64,000 nt of DNA from Prevotella illustrans (GTDB lineage Bacteria > Bacteroidota > Bacteroidia > Bacteroidales > Bacteroidaceae), in the NCBI RefSeq assembly GCF_017426725.1, contig NZ_JAERMS010000001.1, forward strand, positions 62,001 to 126,000. The letters run 5' to 3'. The translations under genes were made by a program, and so were the position numbers. The notes under the pieces were generated by a model that ran no database searches, was not told the origin of the DNA, and saw nothing but the letters and a program-made list of their open reading frames with translations. This document shows, one piece after another, positions 1 to 9,300 of this stretch (positions are counted from its first letter, which is position 1; every line of letters starts with the position of its first letter).

Positions 1-213
1 GGTGGTACGGGAGTAAGTGGCCACGGTGAAGACGTGGCGCAGCTTCAGTTCGTAGGGGAAGAAGCGCAACTTCAGTCGTCCGGGACGACCTTCCTTGTTG
101 ATATTGAACAGTGGTGTGGCAAAGCGAGTCAGGGCTTCGGCCTTGCCAACAGCCAGCGCCGAGCCTACGGCGGCCAGCGTGGCCTTCTTCAAAAAATCGC
201 GTCGTGTGGTCAT
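1..213 (-). CDS. Dipeptide epimerase (L-Ala-D/L-Glu epimerase type), N-terminal fragment
   Basis: Only the first 71 codons are inside the window; the gene runs off the left edge. The start ATG is at 213 on the minus strand. The N-terminus MTTRRDFLKKATLAAVGSAL carries a twin-arginine-type export signal. The following segment (LKLRFFPYELKLRHVFTVA) matches the N-terminal capping-domain start of enolase-superfamily dipeptide epimerases. Known members epimerize L-Ala-D-Glu from murein peptides to L-Ala-L-Glu. The gene starts 9 bp after the stop of the NlpC/P60 gene, so the two look like one operon, the same pairing as YkfB/YkfC in muropeptide degradation. The catalytic residues lie outside the window, so the substrate is inferred from this fragment and the neighbour. 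Confidence 0.75.
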   Translation of the reverse strand, partial: MTTRRDFLKKATLAAVGSALAVGKAEALTRFATPLFNINKEGRPGRLKLRFFPYELKLRHVFTVATYSRTT

Positions 214-222
214 GGTTTCTCC

Positions 223-1215
223 TTATTTAAAGTAATCGTTGTTTTCTGTTGTCATGATGTCGCCGCCGTTGTTGACGGCGGGCAGGACACGCGTAGCCCA
301 CAGCAGGCGGTTGAGGTTGTACTCGTCGTACTCCTTGTCGGCGGGATTGAAACTACTGACGTGCACCCGGCCCAGTGAATGGATGAATTTGCGATTGCCG
401 ATGTACAAGCCTACATGCGACACGCGGGCCGGTTGACCGTCCGTGGCCTTGCGTCCGAAGAACACTAAGTCGCCGGGAATGAGGTTGCCGAAGTCGGCCG
501 CTATCCCTAAGTGCTGTCCTACCAACGCCTGCTGCCGGGCATTGCGGGGCAAGATGATATCGTGCGCCAGCAAAACGTTGCTCACGAAGCCGCTGCAGTC
601 GCAACCCTTGGTGCTGTTGGCCCCCCACATATAGGGAATACCGTTGTATTGCATGGCCGTGGCGATGAGGCTGCGTGCGTCGCGCTTCACGCTTTGGCGC
701 CACCGGTGGAGCGGCATGGCGTCGGTCCGGAGCACGTAACCCTGTCGTCCGTCGGGATATTCCACCTTATAATATAGTCCCTTCCGCCCTTTGAGCAGCA
801 GCCGGTTGTTGCGCACGAGGTCGCCCACGGGCAATGACCGGCTGTCGGGACGCTCGCGGACGAAGCCGTATTGCGTAGTGATGACGACCTGGGGCGAACG
901 GTTCCAGCGCGTGAGCTGTTCGCGCGTCATCTTACGAAGCGAATTGCCGAGCACCCAGGCACGGTCGCCGTCGGGCGTCTGTACTTGTATCCACATGCTG
1001 TCTTTCAGTATTCTGACCGGCTCGCCGAGCCATCCTTGTGTCTCCATGCCCGCGTCGTAGTCGCCCGCGACGCGCATGTTGCACACCGAAACATTAACCA
1101 CGGCCCATTTATATGCCTCCGGTTTTTGGGCATGTAAAGTAAGATTGATTGCTAAAAAAGTGGAAAGCGCCAAGAAGAAACGAGCTTTCCTGATCAAAAA
1201 AACATCGTGTTTCAT
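223..1215 (-). CDS. Secreted NlpC/P60 cysteine peptidase with SH3-like domains
   Basis: A 330-residue protein starting at the ATG at 1215. An in-frame start exists at 1272, but a TACTTTTG -7 element at 1239-1246 on the minus strand would place transcription start between the two, and a good signal peptide (MKHDVFLIRKARFFLALSTF...LHAQ) begins at 1215. Residues about 30-190 look like two bacterial SH3 modules (NVSVCNMRV...GWVL-like and FVRERP...GYVLR). The C-terminal NlpC/P60 domain has the catalytic Cys207 in GCDCSGFV, the His in SHVGLYIG, and a downstream HSLGRVHVSS. Family members hydrolyse the gamma-D-Glu-diamino acid bond of stem peptides (YkfC-like). Operon with the downstream epimerase implies periplasmic muropeptide turnover. 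Confidence 0.9.
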   Translation of the reverse strand: MKHDVFLIRKARFFLALSTFLAINLTLHAQKPEAYKWAVVNVSVCNMRVAGDYDAGMETQGWLGEPVRILKDSMWIQVQTPDGDRAWVLGNSLRKMTREQLTRWNRSPQVVITTQYGFVRERPDSRSLPVGDLVRNNRLLLKGRKGLYYKVEYPDGRQGYVLRTDAMPLHRWRQSVKRDARSLIATAMQYNGIPYMWGANSTKGCDCSGFVSNVLLAHDIILPRNARQQALVGQHLGIAADFGNLIPGDLVFFGRKATDGQPARVSHVGLYIGNRKFIHSLGRVHVSSFNPADKEYDEYNLNRLLWATRVLPAVNNGGDIMTTENNDYFK

Positions 1216-1238
1216 CCGTATTGAAAGTATGTCGATTA

Positions 1239-1246
1239 CAAAAGTA
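1239..1246 (-). promoter_or_regulatory. Promoter -7 element for the NlpC/P60 gene
   Basis: The plus strand reads CAAAAGTA, which is TACTTTTG on the minus strand, a full match to the Bacteroidota TAnnTTTG -7 box. It sits 23 bp upstream of the ATG at 1215 and supports that start. A clear -33 box was not seen. Confidence 0.5.
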
Positions 1247-1391
1247 AATAAAATTGCTGAAAAAGATTTCATTTTCTTTATTTTTATTTGCGACAGATGA
1301 AAATACGTGTTGCGACGTGCGATATTCCCTTGTCCATACCTATCTATTGGTATTGTTGGGCGTCGATAGACCCTTTCTCAAAGATAAATCG

Positions 1392-1399
1392 TATCTTTG
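1392..1399 (+). promoter_or_regulatory. Promoter -7 element for the Nramp transporter gene
   Basis: TATCTTTG matches the Bacteroidota -7 consensus TAnnTTTG and lies 20 bp before the ATG at 1420. No obvious metal-regulator operator was recognised. Confidence 0.5.
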
Positions 1400-1419
1400 C
1401 GGCAAATGAATGATCAAGT

Positions 1420-2679
1420 ATGAAAAATATTATTAAGGAATTGAAGCGCAAGGATCATCCGCATGTACTGGGTGCCTTTGACATTTTCAAATATATCGGC
1501 CCGGGCTTGCTCGTCACCGTTGGTTTTATTGATCCGGGCAACTGGGCCAGCAACTTTGCCGCCGGCTCCGAGTTTGGCTATGCTTTGCTGTGGGTGGTGA
1601 CGCTCTCTACGATCATGCTCATCGCCCTGCAGCACAATGTGGCCCACTTAGGTATTGTCACGGGGCTGTGTCTGAGCGAGGCTGCCGTAAAGTTTGCGCC
1701 CCGTTGGCTGGGCCGTCCTATTGTCGTGACAGCCATCTTGGCCAGTATCTCTACGTCGTTGGCCGAGATATTAGGCGGTGCCATCGCGCTGCAGATGCTT
1801 TTCGGAATCCCCATTCCTGCCGGTTCGGTGTTGACGACAGCCGCCGTGCTCATCATGCTCTTCACCAATAGCTATGCGAAAATGGAGCGGGCTATTATCG
1901 GTTTTGTGTCGATGATCGGCTTATCGTTTGTTTACGAGTTATTCTTGGTAGACATCGACTGGCCCGCGGCTATGCGCAGTGCCGTGGTTCCAAGCGTGCC
2001 CGAGGGGTCGTTGCTCATCATCATGAGCGTATTAGGCGCGGTGGTCATGCCTCATAATCTCTTTCTGCATTCCGAGATCGTACAGAGCCGTGAGATTCAT
2101 CTCAAGGGTGACGCGCGCATCCGGTATATGTTGAAATATGAGTTTATCGATACGCTCTTCTCCATGATTGTGGGTTGGGCCATCAATTCGGCCATGATTC
2201 TGCTGGCAGCGAGCGCTTTCTTCACGCACGGTCAGCACGTAGACGAGCTCTCTCAGGCCCAAGCAATGCTCCAACCGCTGCTGGGCGACAACGCCGCCAA
2301 CATCTTTGCCATCGCCCTTTTGCTCGCGGGCATATCGAGCACGATAACGAGTGGCATGGCGGCGGGCAGCATTTTCTCGGGTCTTTTCGGAGAGTCGTAC
2401 AACGCCCGCGACACCCATTCCATCGTGGGAATCGTGCTGTCGTTGGGCATCGCTCTGCTACTCATCTTCTTTATCGGCGATCCGTTCCGGGGATTGATCA
2501 TCTCACAGATGGTACTTTCCGTTCAGCTGCCCCTCACGGTGTTCTTGCAAGTGAGCCTTACGTCGTCGAAGCGCGTCATGGGCAAGTATGCCAACCGCCC
2601 TTGGAACACAGTTTTTCTCTATTCATTGGCCGCCATCGTGACGGCCCTCAACGTGTGGCTGCTCATAGAAAGTTTGTAG
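1420..2679 (+). CDS. mntH: Nramp-family divalent metal (Mn2+/Fe2+) transporter
   Basis: A 419-residue integral membrane protein with about 11 hydrophobic segments. The Nramp hallmark in TM1 is present (DPGN, residues 38-41, in VGFIDPGNWASNFAAG), as is the TM6 metal-site motif (MPHNLFLHSE, Met210-Pro-His212). The family imports Mn2+ or Fe2+ with protons across the inner membrane. Length is normal for a bacterial member. It is transcribed divergently from the NlpC/P60 gene and has its own promoter. No MntR- or Fur-type regulator gene is adjacent, so regulation cannot be read from the context. Whether Mn or Fe is preferred cannot be decided from sequence. Confidence 0.9.
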   Translation: MKNIIKELKRKDHPHVLGAFDIFKYIGPGLLVTVGFIDPGNWASNFAAGSEFGYALLWVVTLSTIMLIALQHNVAHLGIVTGLCLSEAAVKFAPRWLGRPIVVTAILASISTSLAEILGGAIALQMLFGIPIPAGSVLTTAAVLIMLFTNSYAKMERAIIGFVSMIGLSFVYELFLVDIDWPAAMRSAVVPSVPEGSLLIIMSVLGAVVMPHNLFLHSEIVQSREIHLKGDARIRYMLKYEFIDTLFSMIVGWAINSAMILLAASAFFTHGQHVDELSQAQAMLQPLLGDNAANIFAIALLLAGISSTITSGMAAGSIFSGLFGESYNARDTHSIVGIVLSLGIALLLIFFIGDPFRGLIISQMVLSVQLPLTVFLQVSLTSSKRVMGKYANRPWNTVFLYSLAAIVTALNVWLLIESL

Positions 2680-2707
2680 GCAGAGACGAGAAAAACGGTT
2701 ATTTGCA

Positions 2708-2739
2708 TTTGGTGTATTGATGAATAAATCGTAAGTTTG
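2708..2739 (+). promoter_or_regulatory. Promoter for the HEPN/MNT operon
   Basis: TTTG at 2708-2711 and TAAGTTTG at 2732-2739 with a 20-bp spacer fit the Bacteroidota housekeeping promoter. It lies 88 bp before the HEPN gene start at 2827. Confidence 0.5.
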
Positions 2740-2826
2740 CGGAGAAAAGTCTATAACAAGTGTCTTTAGAAATTCGAAAGACAAAGGATAAGATTACGAC
2801 TTTTCATGAAATTAAATTGATAAGTT

Positions 2827-3240
2827 ATGGAGGAAAAGACAGAACGTTGGCGGCAACGTTTGACAATGTTTGGTAAGGCGCTGTCTCGAATGGATGAGGT
2901 TATTTCGTTGAGGCGTAGCCGCAAGTTGTCAAACTTGGAGTGTGACGGGATGATTCAACGGTTTGAGTATACCCAAGAACTGGCATGGAAACTACTCAAA
3001 AACTATATTGAATACCAAGGCGAAGCACAGTTGGGAGGCTCAAGAGATACAATTCGGCAGGCTTTCAGGCTGGGATTAATTGAAAATGTCGAACCTTGGT
3101 TCGATATGTTGGAAAGCCGTAACCTCACCTCTCATGTGTATGACGAGGATACGGAGCTGACAGTGATAGAACGAATTGTCGATACGTATTTTCCGATATT
3201 GAACTCGCTATACGCCAAGATGTTGAAGATAGCGAATTAA
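2827..3240 (+). CDS. HEPN-domain protein, HI0074-type nucleotidyltransferase partner (toxin)
   Basis: A 137-residue helical protein similar to the HI0074 'nucleotidyltransferase substrate-binding' family: an N-terminal MFGKALSRMDEVISL segment, a conserved FEYTQELAWKLLKNYIE core, then DTIRQAFRLGLIE. The HEPN ribonuclease motif R-x4-H is visible as RNLTSH near residue 100. Proteins of this group act with a minimal nucleotidyltransferase (MNT). In characterised HEPN/MNT (type VII toxin-antitoxin) pairs the HEPN protein is the RNase toxin and MNT silences it by nucleotidylation. Here the MNT gene follows after 26 bp on the same strand. Function as a toxin-antitoxin pair is inferred from pair architecture. 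Confidence 0.82.
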   Translation: MEEKTERWRQRLTMFGKALSRMDEVISLRRSRKLSNLECDGMIQRFEYTQELAWKLLKNYIEYQGEAQLGGSRDTIRQAFRLGLIENVEPWFDMLESRNLTSHVYDEDTELTVIERIVDTYFPILNSLYAKMLKIAN

Positions 3241-3266
3241 GAACGTTCTTATTGAGTCTTTTTACT

Positions 3267-3575
3267 ATGCGATTTGGACTTGACGATAAGTATTTTAATG
3301 AACTGACAGCCATCCTTCGCGCTATACCGGAGATTGAAGAGGCTGTGATTTATGGTTCGAGAGCTCGTGGCGACTATCGGAATGTTTCCGATATCGACCT
3401 TTCGTTACGTGGCACAAGGCTTGAAAACAAGCACGTCGTTCGACTGAAGTCATTGCTTTATGAGTCGCGCATCCCTTATTTTTTTGATATCCATATCTTT
3501 CATCAGCTGCGTAATCCACAGTTTATTGCCAACGTTGAGCGTGACGGAATCGTCTGTTATCGGCGCGAAGCGTAG
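3267..3575 (+). CDS. Minimal nucleotidyltransferase (MNT) of a HEPN/MNT pair (antitoxin)
   Basis: A 102-residue protein if started at the ATG at 3267; a TTG at 3252 in the same frame is less likely. The nucleotidyltransferase signature GS-x10-D-x-D is intact (GSRARGDYRNVSDIDLSL), giving the metal-binding Asp pair. The family transfers AMP or other nucleotides to a partner protein. The HEPN gene is immediately upstream, so the pair is probably co-transcribed from the promoter at 2708-2739. In known pairs this subunit modifies a Tyr near the HEPN active site. The downstream 160 bp before the protease gene holds no gene. Confidence 0.82.
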   Translation: MRFGLDDKYFNELTAILRAIPEIEEAVIYGSRARGDYRNVSDIDLSLRGTRLENKHVVRLKSLLYESRIPYFFDIHIFHQLRNPQFIANVERDGIVCYRREA

Positions 3576-3734
3576 AGCCGGCTGAGGGGTGTCGGTTATT
3601 GATAAACCGATCGCAAATTGATCGTATGGTTACAGATTAGCGTATGGACAGCGTAAAGTATCTTTTTATCCTGCTGAAGATACGCTAATTAAGTATCTAA
3701 TCATCTTTACTCTCCTTTCATCCTTGCCGTTTGA

Positions 3735-5408
3735 TTACGGACGCAATATTTTTCGGTAACGGGCGGAGTCATTCAACAGCTTCACGGCTTCGGCAAACGC
3801 CTTGTCATGCTTCAGCCCATACTCGATGGTTCCGGCCTGATAGTAATACGATGGCAGGATTTCCTTGGCCAGAATCTCCTTCAGTTCCTGCTTGTTGCGC
3901 CGCAAGTCTTTGGCCAGATTGTGGCTGAGCTTCTTCTTCAACGCCTCAAACTCAGGCTTCGCTTCGTCATAATAGCCTTCGAAACGGGCCAGCTTTTCCA
4001 GATTTTGCAAATACTTCTCCGAGTCACGCGCGTAGGTATAGCCGCTGTCCACTACCCGTTTGGCAAACGCTTCATACTCCGCGTCTGTCAGTTCAAAGTC
4101 CTTTGGGGCCGCTATCGTCGGGTGTTTGGCGATGTAATCCACCACATAGTTGAGCATGAGCTCACTCGAGTCGCGGGTCATATAGGGACTGGAGTTCAAC
4201 AGACAGATGGTAAGATTGGACAAAGTGTCGGGCTTTACCTCCACGTCGGGCATGATACCGCCCCCATCCTTCACCACCCGACCACCGGCCGTATGGAACA
4301 CTTTGGTCAGCGAATCGGGCATGTGCTCCGTATAACCACCGTTATTGTGTTTGTAGTTGATGGCCTGAATGCAGCGTCCGCTGGGGATATAATACTTATT
4401 GGTGGTCAGTTTCAGGCTTCCGTTGTAGGGCATGGGCATGGTCATCTGTACCAATCCCTTGCCATAAGTGCGTGTTCCCATGATGACCGCACGGTCCAAA
4501 TCCTGCAAACTGCCGCTCGTTATCTCGCTCGAGCTGGCTGTCTCGCCGTTCACCAGCACCACGATCGGCATAACGGTGTCTATCGGCTCCACCGTCGTCC
4601 GGTAGTCATTGTTCACGCGTTTCAGTCGTCCACGGTTCGATACGATCAGCTTTCCCTTGGGCACAAACATGTTGACAAGGCTCACGGCCTCCTGTTCTAT
4701 GCCGCCGCCATTACCGCGCAGGTCGAGCACGAGCTTCTTCATGCCTTTACTTTTCAGGTCGAGAAAGGCTCTTCTGACGATTTTCGAACAGCCTTCCGTG
4801 AACTGATTCAGATTGATATAGCCCACGCTGTCCTGCCACATGCCGTAATAAGGCACCGACGGAAGTTGTATGGCCCGGCGTGTTACCTTCACTTTCATCA
4901 CCTTACCCGTAGCGGGCCGGCGTATCTTGATCACGAAAGTGGTGCCCGCGTCGCCCCGCAAGCGGTCGCTCACGTAACTGTTATCCTTGCCTTCCATCGA
5001 CTGATCGTCTATCGCCAGAATCACGTCACCTTTCTTTAAGCCCGCTTCCACGGCCGGCATGTTGGCATAGGGCTCTTCTATCACCGCGTTTTTCAGGGCG
5101 AAGTTATAGCGTATGAGCGACCCGATACCGGCATATTTGCCCGTCACCATCATCTTGAAATCACCCTTTTTCTCGGCCGGATAGTACTCCGTATAGGGGT
5201 CGAGCGACCTCAGCATGGCGTCGATGCCCGCGCCAATAGCCACTTTGGGATCAAGCGTATCTACATAAAGCAGGTCCAACTGCTTGTAGATGGAATTGAA
5301 AACATCCAAATTTTTCATCACCTCGAAACGATGATCGTCCTTGTCCTGGGCTACCACCGGCAACGCCAACATGAGCAGCACACCTATTATATATTGTTTC
5401 ATCTTCAT
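3735..5408 (-). CDS. S41-family C-terminal processing protease
   Basis: A 557-residue secreted protein with a signal peptide (MKMKQYIIGVLLMLALPVVAQ). Order: N-terminal helical region, PDZ domain (about residues 85-180, GIGSLIRYNF ... GLKKGDVILAID), S41 catalytic core, and a long helical C-terminal tail (about 430-557). By alignment of the family motifs the catalytic serine is Ser292 (in TASSSEI) and the lysine is Lys317 (in TYGKGLVQ), 25 residues apart as in E. coli Prc. Such periplasmic proteases trim or degrade proteins from the C-terminus. An ATG at 5402 is an alternative start. It is monocistronic, facing the HEPN/MNT genes. Confidence 0.92.
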   Translation of the reverse strand: MKMKQYIIGVLLMLALPVVAQDKDDHRFEVMKNLDVFNSIYKQLDLLYVDTLDPKVAIGAGIDAMLRSLDPYTEYYPAEKKGDFKMMVTGKYAGIGSLIRYNFALKNAVIEEPYANMPAVEAGLKKGDVILAIDDQSMEGKDNSYVSDRLRGDAGTTFVIKIRRPATGKVMKVKVTRRAIQLPSVPYYGMWQDSVGYINLNQFTEGCSKIVRRAFLDLKSKGMKKLVLDLRGNGGGIEQEAVSLVNMFVPKGKLIVSNRGRLKRVNNDYRTTVEPIDTVMPIVVLVNGETASSSEITSGSLQDLDRAVIMGTRTYGKGLVQMTMPMPYNGSLKLTTNKYYIPSGRCIQAINYKHNNGGYTEHMPDSLTKVFHTAGGRVVKDGGGIMPDVEVKPDTLSNLTICLLNSSPYMTRDSSELMLNYVVDYIAKHPTIAAPKDFELTDAEYEAFAKRVVDSGYTYARDSEKYLQNLEKLARFEGYYDEAKPEFEALKKKLSHNLAKDLRRNKQELKEILAKEILPSYYYQAGTIEYGLKHDKAFAEAVKLLNDSARYRKILRP

Positions 5409-5431
5409 TGAAAGATTATCTTTTATTCCTG

Positions 5432-5439
5432 CAAAAATA
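5432..5439 (-). promoter_or_regulatory. Promoter -7 element for the S41 protease gene
   Basis: CAAAAATA on the plus strand is TATTTTTG on the minus strand, matching TAnnTTTG, 23 bp upstream of the ATG at 5408. Confidence 0.45.
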
Positions 5440-5531
5440 GCATATTATGTTCTATATTACCGCTTTGAAATGCCAAAAAGCATACGTAATTAAAAAAAAT
5501 TAGCCTATTTGCGAATTTTTACCGCAAAACA

Positions 5532-5563
5532 TTTGGAAGAATCAAAAACTTGCTTTACCTTTG
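5532..5563 (+). promoter_or_regulatory. Promoter for tRNA-Asn
   Basis: TTTG at 5532-5535 and TACCTTTG at 5556-5563 with a 20-bp spacer give a near-perfect Bacteroidota promoter 29 bp before the mature tRNA 5' end. Confidence 0.65.
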
Positions 5564-5592
5564 CAACCGCAAATCAGAATTGATAGCGCTAT

Positions 5593-5669
5593 GCTTCAAT
5601 AGCTCAGTTGGTTAGAGCACCTGACTGTTAATCAGGGGGTCGTTGGTTCAAGCCCATCTTGAAGCGCCA
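5593..5669 (+). tRNA. tRNA-Asn (anticodon GTT), CCA encoded
   Basis: A 7-bp acceptor stem (GCTTCAA with TTGAAGC) closes the cloverleaf. The D arm contains AGCTCAGTTGGTTAGAGC, the anticodon stem-loop is CCTGA-CTGTTAA-TCAGG with anticodon GTT at 5627-5629, and the T arm contains GTTGGTTCAAGCC. The discriminator G is followed by an encoded CCA at 5667-5669. It has a dedicated promoter and terminator, so it is a single-gene unit. Confidence 0.97.
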
Positions 5670-5699
5670 AAGGAATTACTTCGGTAATTCCTTTTTTTT
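5669..5699 (+). terminator. Intrinsic terminator of tRNA-Asn
   Basis: The stem AAAGGAATTAC / GTAATTCCTTT with a TTCG tetraloop is followed by a run of eight T, starting right at the tRNA CCA end. Confidence 0.92.
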
Positions 5700-6387
5700 G
5701 TTTGATGCCGTTACCCGATTCCGTAAAATTTTCGTAGAGACAAACTTCTGTCAAGCCCTGAATTATCTTTACATATACCATTCAAAAAGTGGCGTTATTC
5801 TGAAAAAGAAAAGAGTTGGACGAAAATAACGCGAAATTTCGCTACTTTATTAATCCGTTGAAAACCAGCCATTTAGCGTTTATCGCTTCATATTTTCCAT
5901 GCTCCGGACTTGCCAAAGCTATCCTTTCGCTTTGCAAAAGCAGCCCTTTTAGCGTGTGAAAGGGCAGCTTTGAGGAGGTAAAAGCAGCCCTTTGAGGGCC
6001 AAAAAGGCACAAAAACAACCCAAAAAGGCAGCAAATGGAGAAAGAAAACGTGGAAAAATACGAAGCAATGACAAATTTATCCTACTTTTAACACTTAGAT
6101 GACCCTATTTCAGAGGGCTTGGATTCTATCAAAATATCAGACAAAACAGCCACTTGGCGGCATTCAAAACGCGATCGGAAGGATAGATCTTTACGATTTA
6201 TAAGATTTTTTTCGTCTTTTGATAAAAAAAATAAGAAAACACTTGCGAGTTTCATTTATTTTAATCATATTTGCAGCGTGAAAACACTGTCTGCCTGTTC
6301 CTATATTTATTCCATGAAGACCGACAGACCCTGCTCGCATACTCAGATAGCTAATCTAAACATCGTATAACTCATAATAACACGCTT
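5700..6387. other. Long intergenic region without a credible gene
   Basis: About 690 bp between the tRNA terminator and the SusC start. It holds the 22-bp period palindrome array at 5915-6002 and an inverted repeat GCGTTATT (5792-5799) / AATAACGC (5825-5832). A weak -7-like box CATATTTG (6266-6273) may serve the SusC gene. An open frame at 6119-6370 has poor amino-acid composition and no recognisable features, so I do not call it. Confidence 0.6.
5915..6002. repeat. 22-bp period palindrome array, copy A (4 units)
   Basis: Four consecutive units start at 5915, 5937, 5959 and 5981. Each is a 13-bp near-palindrome (AAAGCTATCCTTT, AAAGCAGCCCTTT, AAAGGGCAGCTTT, AAAGCAGCCCTTT) plus a 9-bp linker. 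A degenerate AAAGGCA pair continues to about 6030. Confidence 0.9.
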
Positions 6388-9300
6388 ATGAAAAGACACG
6401 TAGCGCTAATAGGAGCGCTTTTACTATCGTGTGGCGCAACAGGAAGTTACGCTTTCGCAGCGCCTACCCCGCAGATTGTGACGGACAGTAAGACTACCGT
6501 TACGGTGAAAGGAACGATTGTCGACGAGAATGGCGACCCTATCATTGGAGCCAGCATTGCCGAATTGGGTACAACTCGTGGCACGATCTCGGACGCAACC
6601 GGTAACTTTGAACTGAAAACAGCCGGCAACGCCAAACTCCGCATCTCTTTCCTTGGCTACAAGACCGTTGAGTTGAAGGCCAAAAGCAGCATGCACGTGC
6701 AGATGACGCCTGACAACGCGCTGCTCGACGAGGTGGTTGTCGTGGGCTACGGCCAGCAGAAGAAGGTGAATCTCACCGGCGCCGTGGCCAACGTGGACAT
6801 CGACAAGACGCTCGGGAGCCGACCGGAGCAGGACGTCAGCAAGGCCCTGCAAGGCGCGGTGCCCGGTCTGACGGTACTCAGCAACAACGGCGACCTCAAC
6901 GCCACGCCCTCCCTCTCCATCCGCGGCTTGGGCACGTTGTCCAACAAGCAGAAGTCCTCGCCGCTCATCGTCGTCGACGGCGTGCCCACCGACAACCTCA
7001 CGATGATCAACGGCAACGACATCGCCTCCATCTCCGTGCTGAAAGACGCCGCGTCGTCGGCCGTCTACGGAGCCAGGGCGGCCTTCGGCGTGATTCTCAT
7101 CACCACGAAGCAGGCCAAGAAGGGCGACCGCGTGACGGTGAAGTACAACGGCCAGCTGGCTTGGGACCAGGCCACGGTGCTGCCCGACTTCCCTACGGTG
7201 CCCGAACAGCTTGAGGCCGGACTCATCGGCAAGAAGCGGGCAGGCGAATCCACGCCCGAACTCTTCGGCATGTACTTCGACAAGTTGCTGCCGCTGGCCC
7301 AGGATTGGGAAAAACAATACGGCGGAAAGAAGGGCTACAGCCTGATGAGACCGTGGAAAAGCGACCAGGAAGTGGGCGACTACTCCTTCGAAGGCAGCCC
7401 CATGTACTATGCCAACTACGACATCCGCAAGATATGGTACGACAACGCCGCACCCTCGCAGACGCACGACGTCAGCATCTCGGGCTCGTCGGGCCGCACC
7501 ACGTTCTACACGTCGCTCGGCTATGACTACAAGCAGGACATCATGAAGTTCAACCCGGCCAAGCGCAACCGCCACAACGCCACGGTGAACCTGCAGACCG
7601 ACATCACCGACTGGCTCACGGCAGGCGTTCGGTTCAACTACACGCGCCGCCACTTCAGCAGGGCGGACACCTGGACCGACATCCACCAGTATCTGTGGCG
7701 ATGGGGTTCCTACTTCATTCCGTCGGGAATCTACAAGGACGCCGACGGCACCGAGTACGACTACCGCATGATCGCCATGCAGAAGCAGGCCAGCCGCTAC
7801 GTCATCGCGCACGACGTGCTGCGCATGAACGCCTTCGTGAAGGCCAACATCACCAAGGAGCTGACCCTCAACGCCGACTACACGTATCAGATAGACAACT
7901 TCAACTCGAAGACGGCCGACCACAGCGTACAAGGCATGAACTGGAGCGGCAAGAAGCCGACCTACTTCGTTACGTCGAGCAACACCAGCACCAACCGTTG
8001 GAACCGCAAGAGCAACCGCTGGACGGCCAACGCCTACCTGAACTACGCCCACTCGTTCAACGACGAGCACAACCTCAACGTGATGGCCGGCGTCAACGGC
8101 GAGAGCTTCACGTCCGATTACTTCGGCGCCACCCGCAAACTGCTCTACGATGAGAATTATCCGGAACTGAACCTGGCCTATGGCGAAATGAAGGACGCCA
8201 CCATCGAGTCGGAGACCGCCGACCGCGCCTCGGCCGGCTACTTCGGACGAATCAACTACGACTACAAGGGCATTTACCTGCTCGAACTCAACGGCCGCTA
8301 CGACGGTTCCAGCCGCTTCCGCAGCGGCGACCGCTGGGCCTTCTTCCCCAGCTTCTCATTGGGCTATCGCTTCAGTGAAGAGGCCTACTGGAAGAACTAC
8401 CGCCACATCGTCTCCAACGGTAAGCTGCGCTTCTCCTACGGCGAAATCGGCAACGAGGCCATCGGCGACAACATGTTCCTCTCCACAATGACACCCTATC
8501 AGGTAGAACCCAACAGCAAGTTCATCTGGCTCAACGGCAGCGGCGCCAAGGTCAACGGCTTCACCATGCCCACATGGGTGAACCCATCACTCACCTGGGA
8601 GCGCATCCAGACGAAGAACCTGGGCCTCGACCTCGGCTTCCTCAACGACGAGTTCACGCTGACCGCCGAGGTTTATGAGCGCCTCACCAAGGACATGCTC
8701 GCGCCGGGCAACGCCATTCCGTCGGCCGTCGGTGCCGGAGCACCCTACACCAACGGCGGAGAACTCCAGGCACGAGGCTGGGAATTGTCGGTGGCATGGC
8801 GCAAACAGTTCAGCAAAGACTTCGGCCTCTACGCCAACTTCAGCATTGGCGACTCGAAAATCAAGGTGAAGAAGTGGAACAACGCCAACAAGATCATCGG
8901 CCACACCAACGACGTTTCCTACGCCTACGAAGGTCAGACATGGGGCGACATCTGGGGTTTCGAGACCGACCGCTACTTCACGGAGGACGACTTCGAGAGC
9001 CGCAATGCCGACGGAAGCTGGGTATATAAGAAAGGAATAGCCGACCAGACGGGCATTCAGACAGGCAACTTCGTCTACGGCCCCGGCGACATCAAGTTCA
9101 AAGACCTCAACCACGACGGAAAGATCGACGGCGGAAAGGGCACCTTGGAAGACCACGGCGACCTGAAAGTCATCGGCAACACGCTGCCCCGCTACGAATA
9201 CAGCTTCCACATCGGCGGCACTTTCAAGGGCTTCGACCTCGACCTCTTCTTCCAAGGTGTGGGCAAACGCGACGTCTGGACGATATCGGCATTCAACTTC

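Noticed and set aside
6119-6370. 83-codon open frame upstream of the SusC gene
   Set aside because: Ser/Lys/Phe-rich with no motif and it covers the likely promoter region of SusC.
6424-8070. Long antisense open frame (548 codons) opposite the SusC gene
   Set aside because: It is a shadow of a G/C-third-position-biased gene: Val/Gly/Arg/His-rich, no domain, and the sense frame is a complete SusC.
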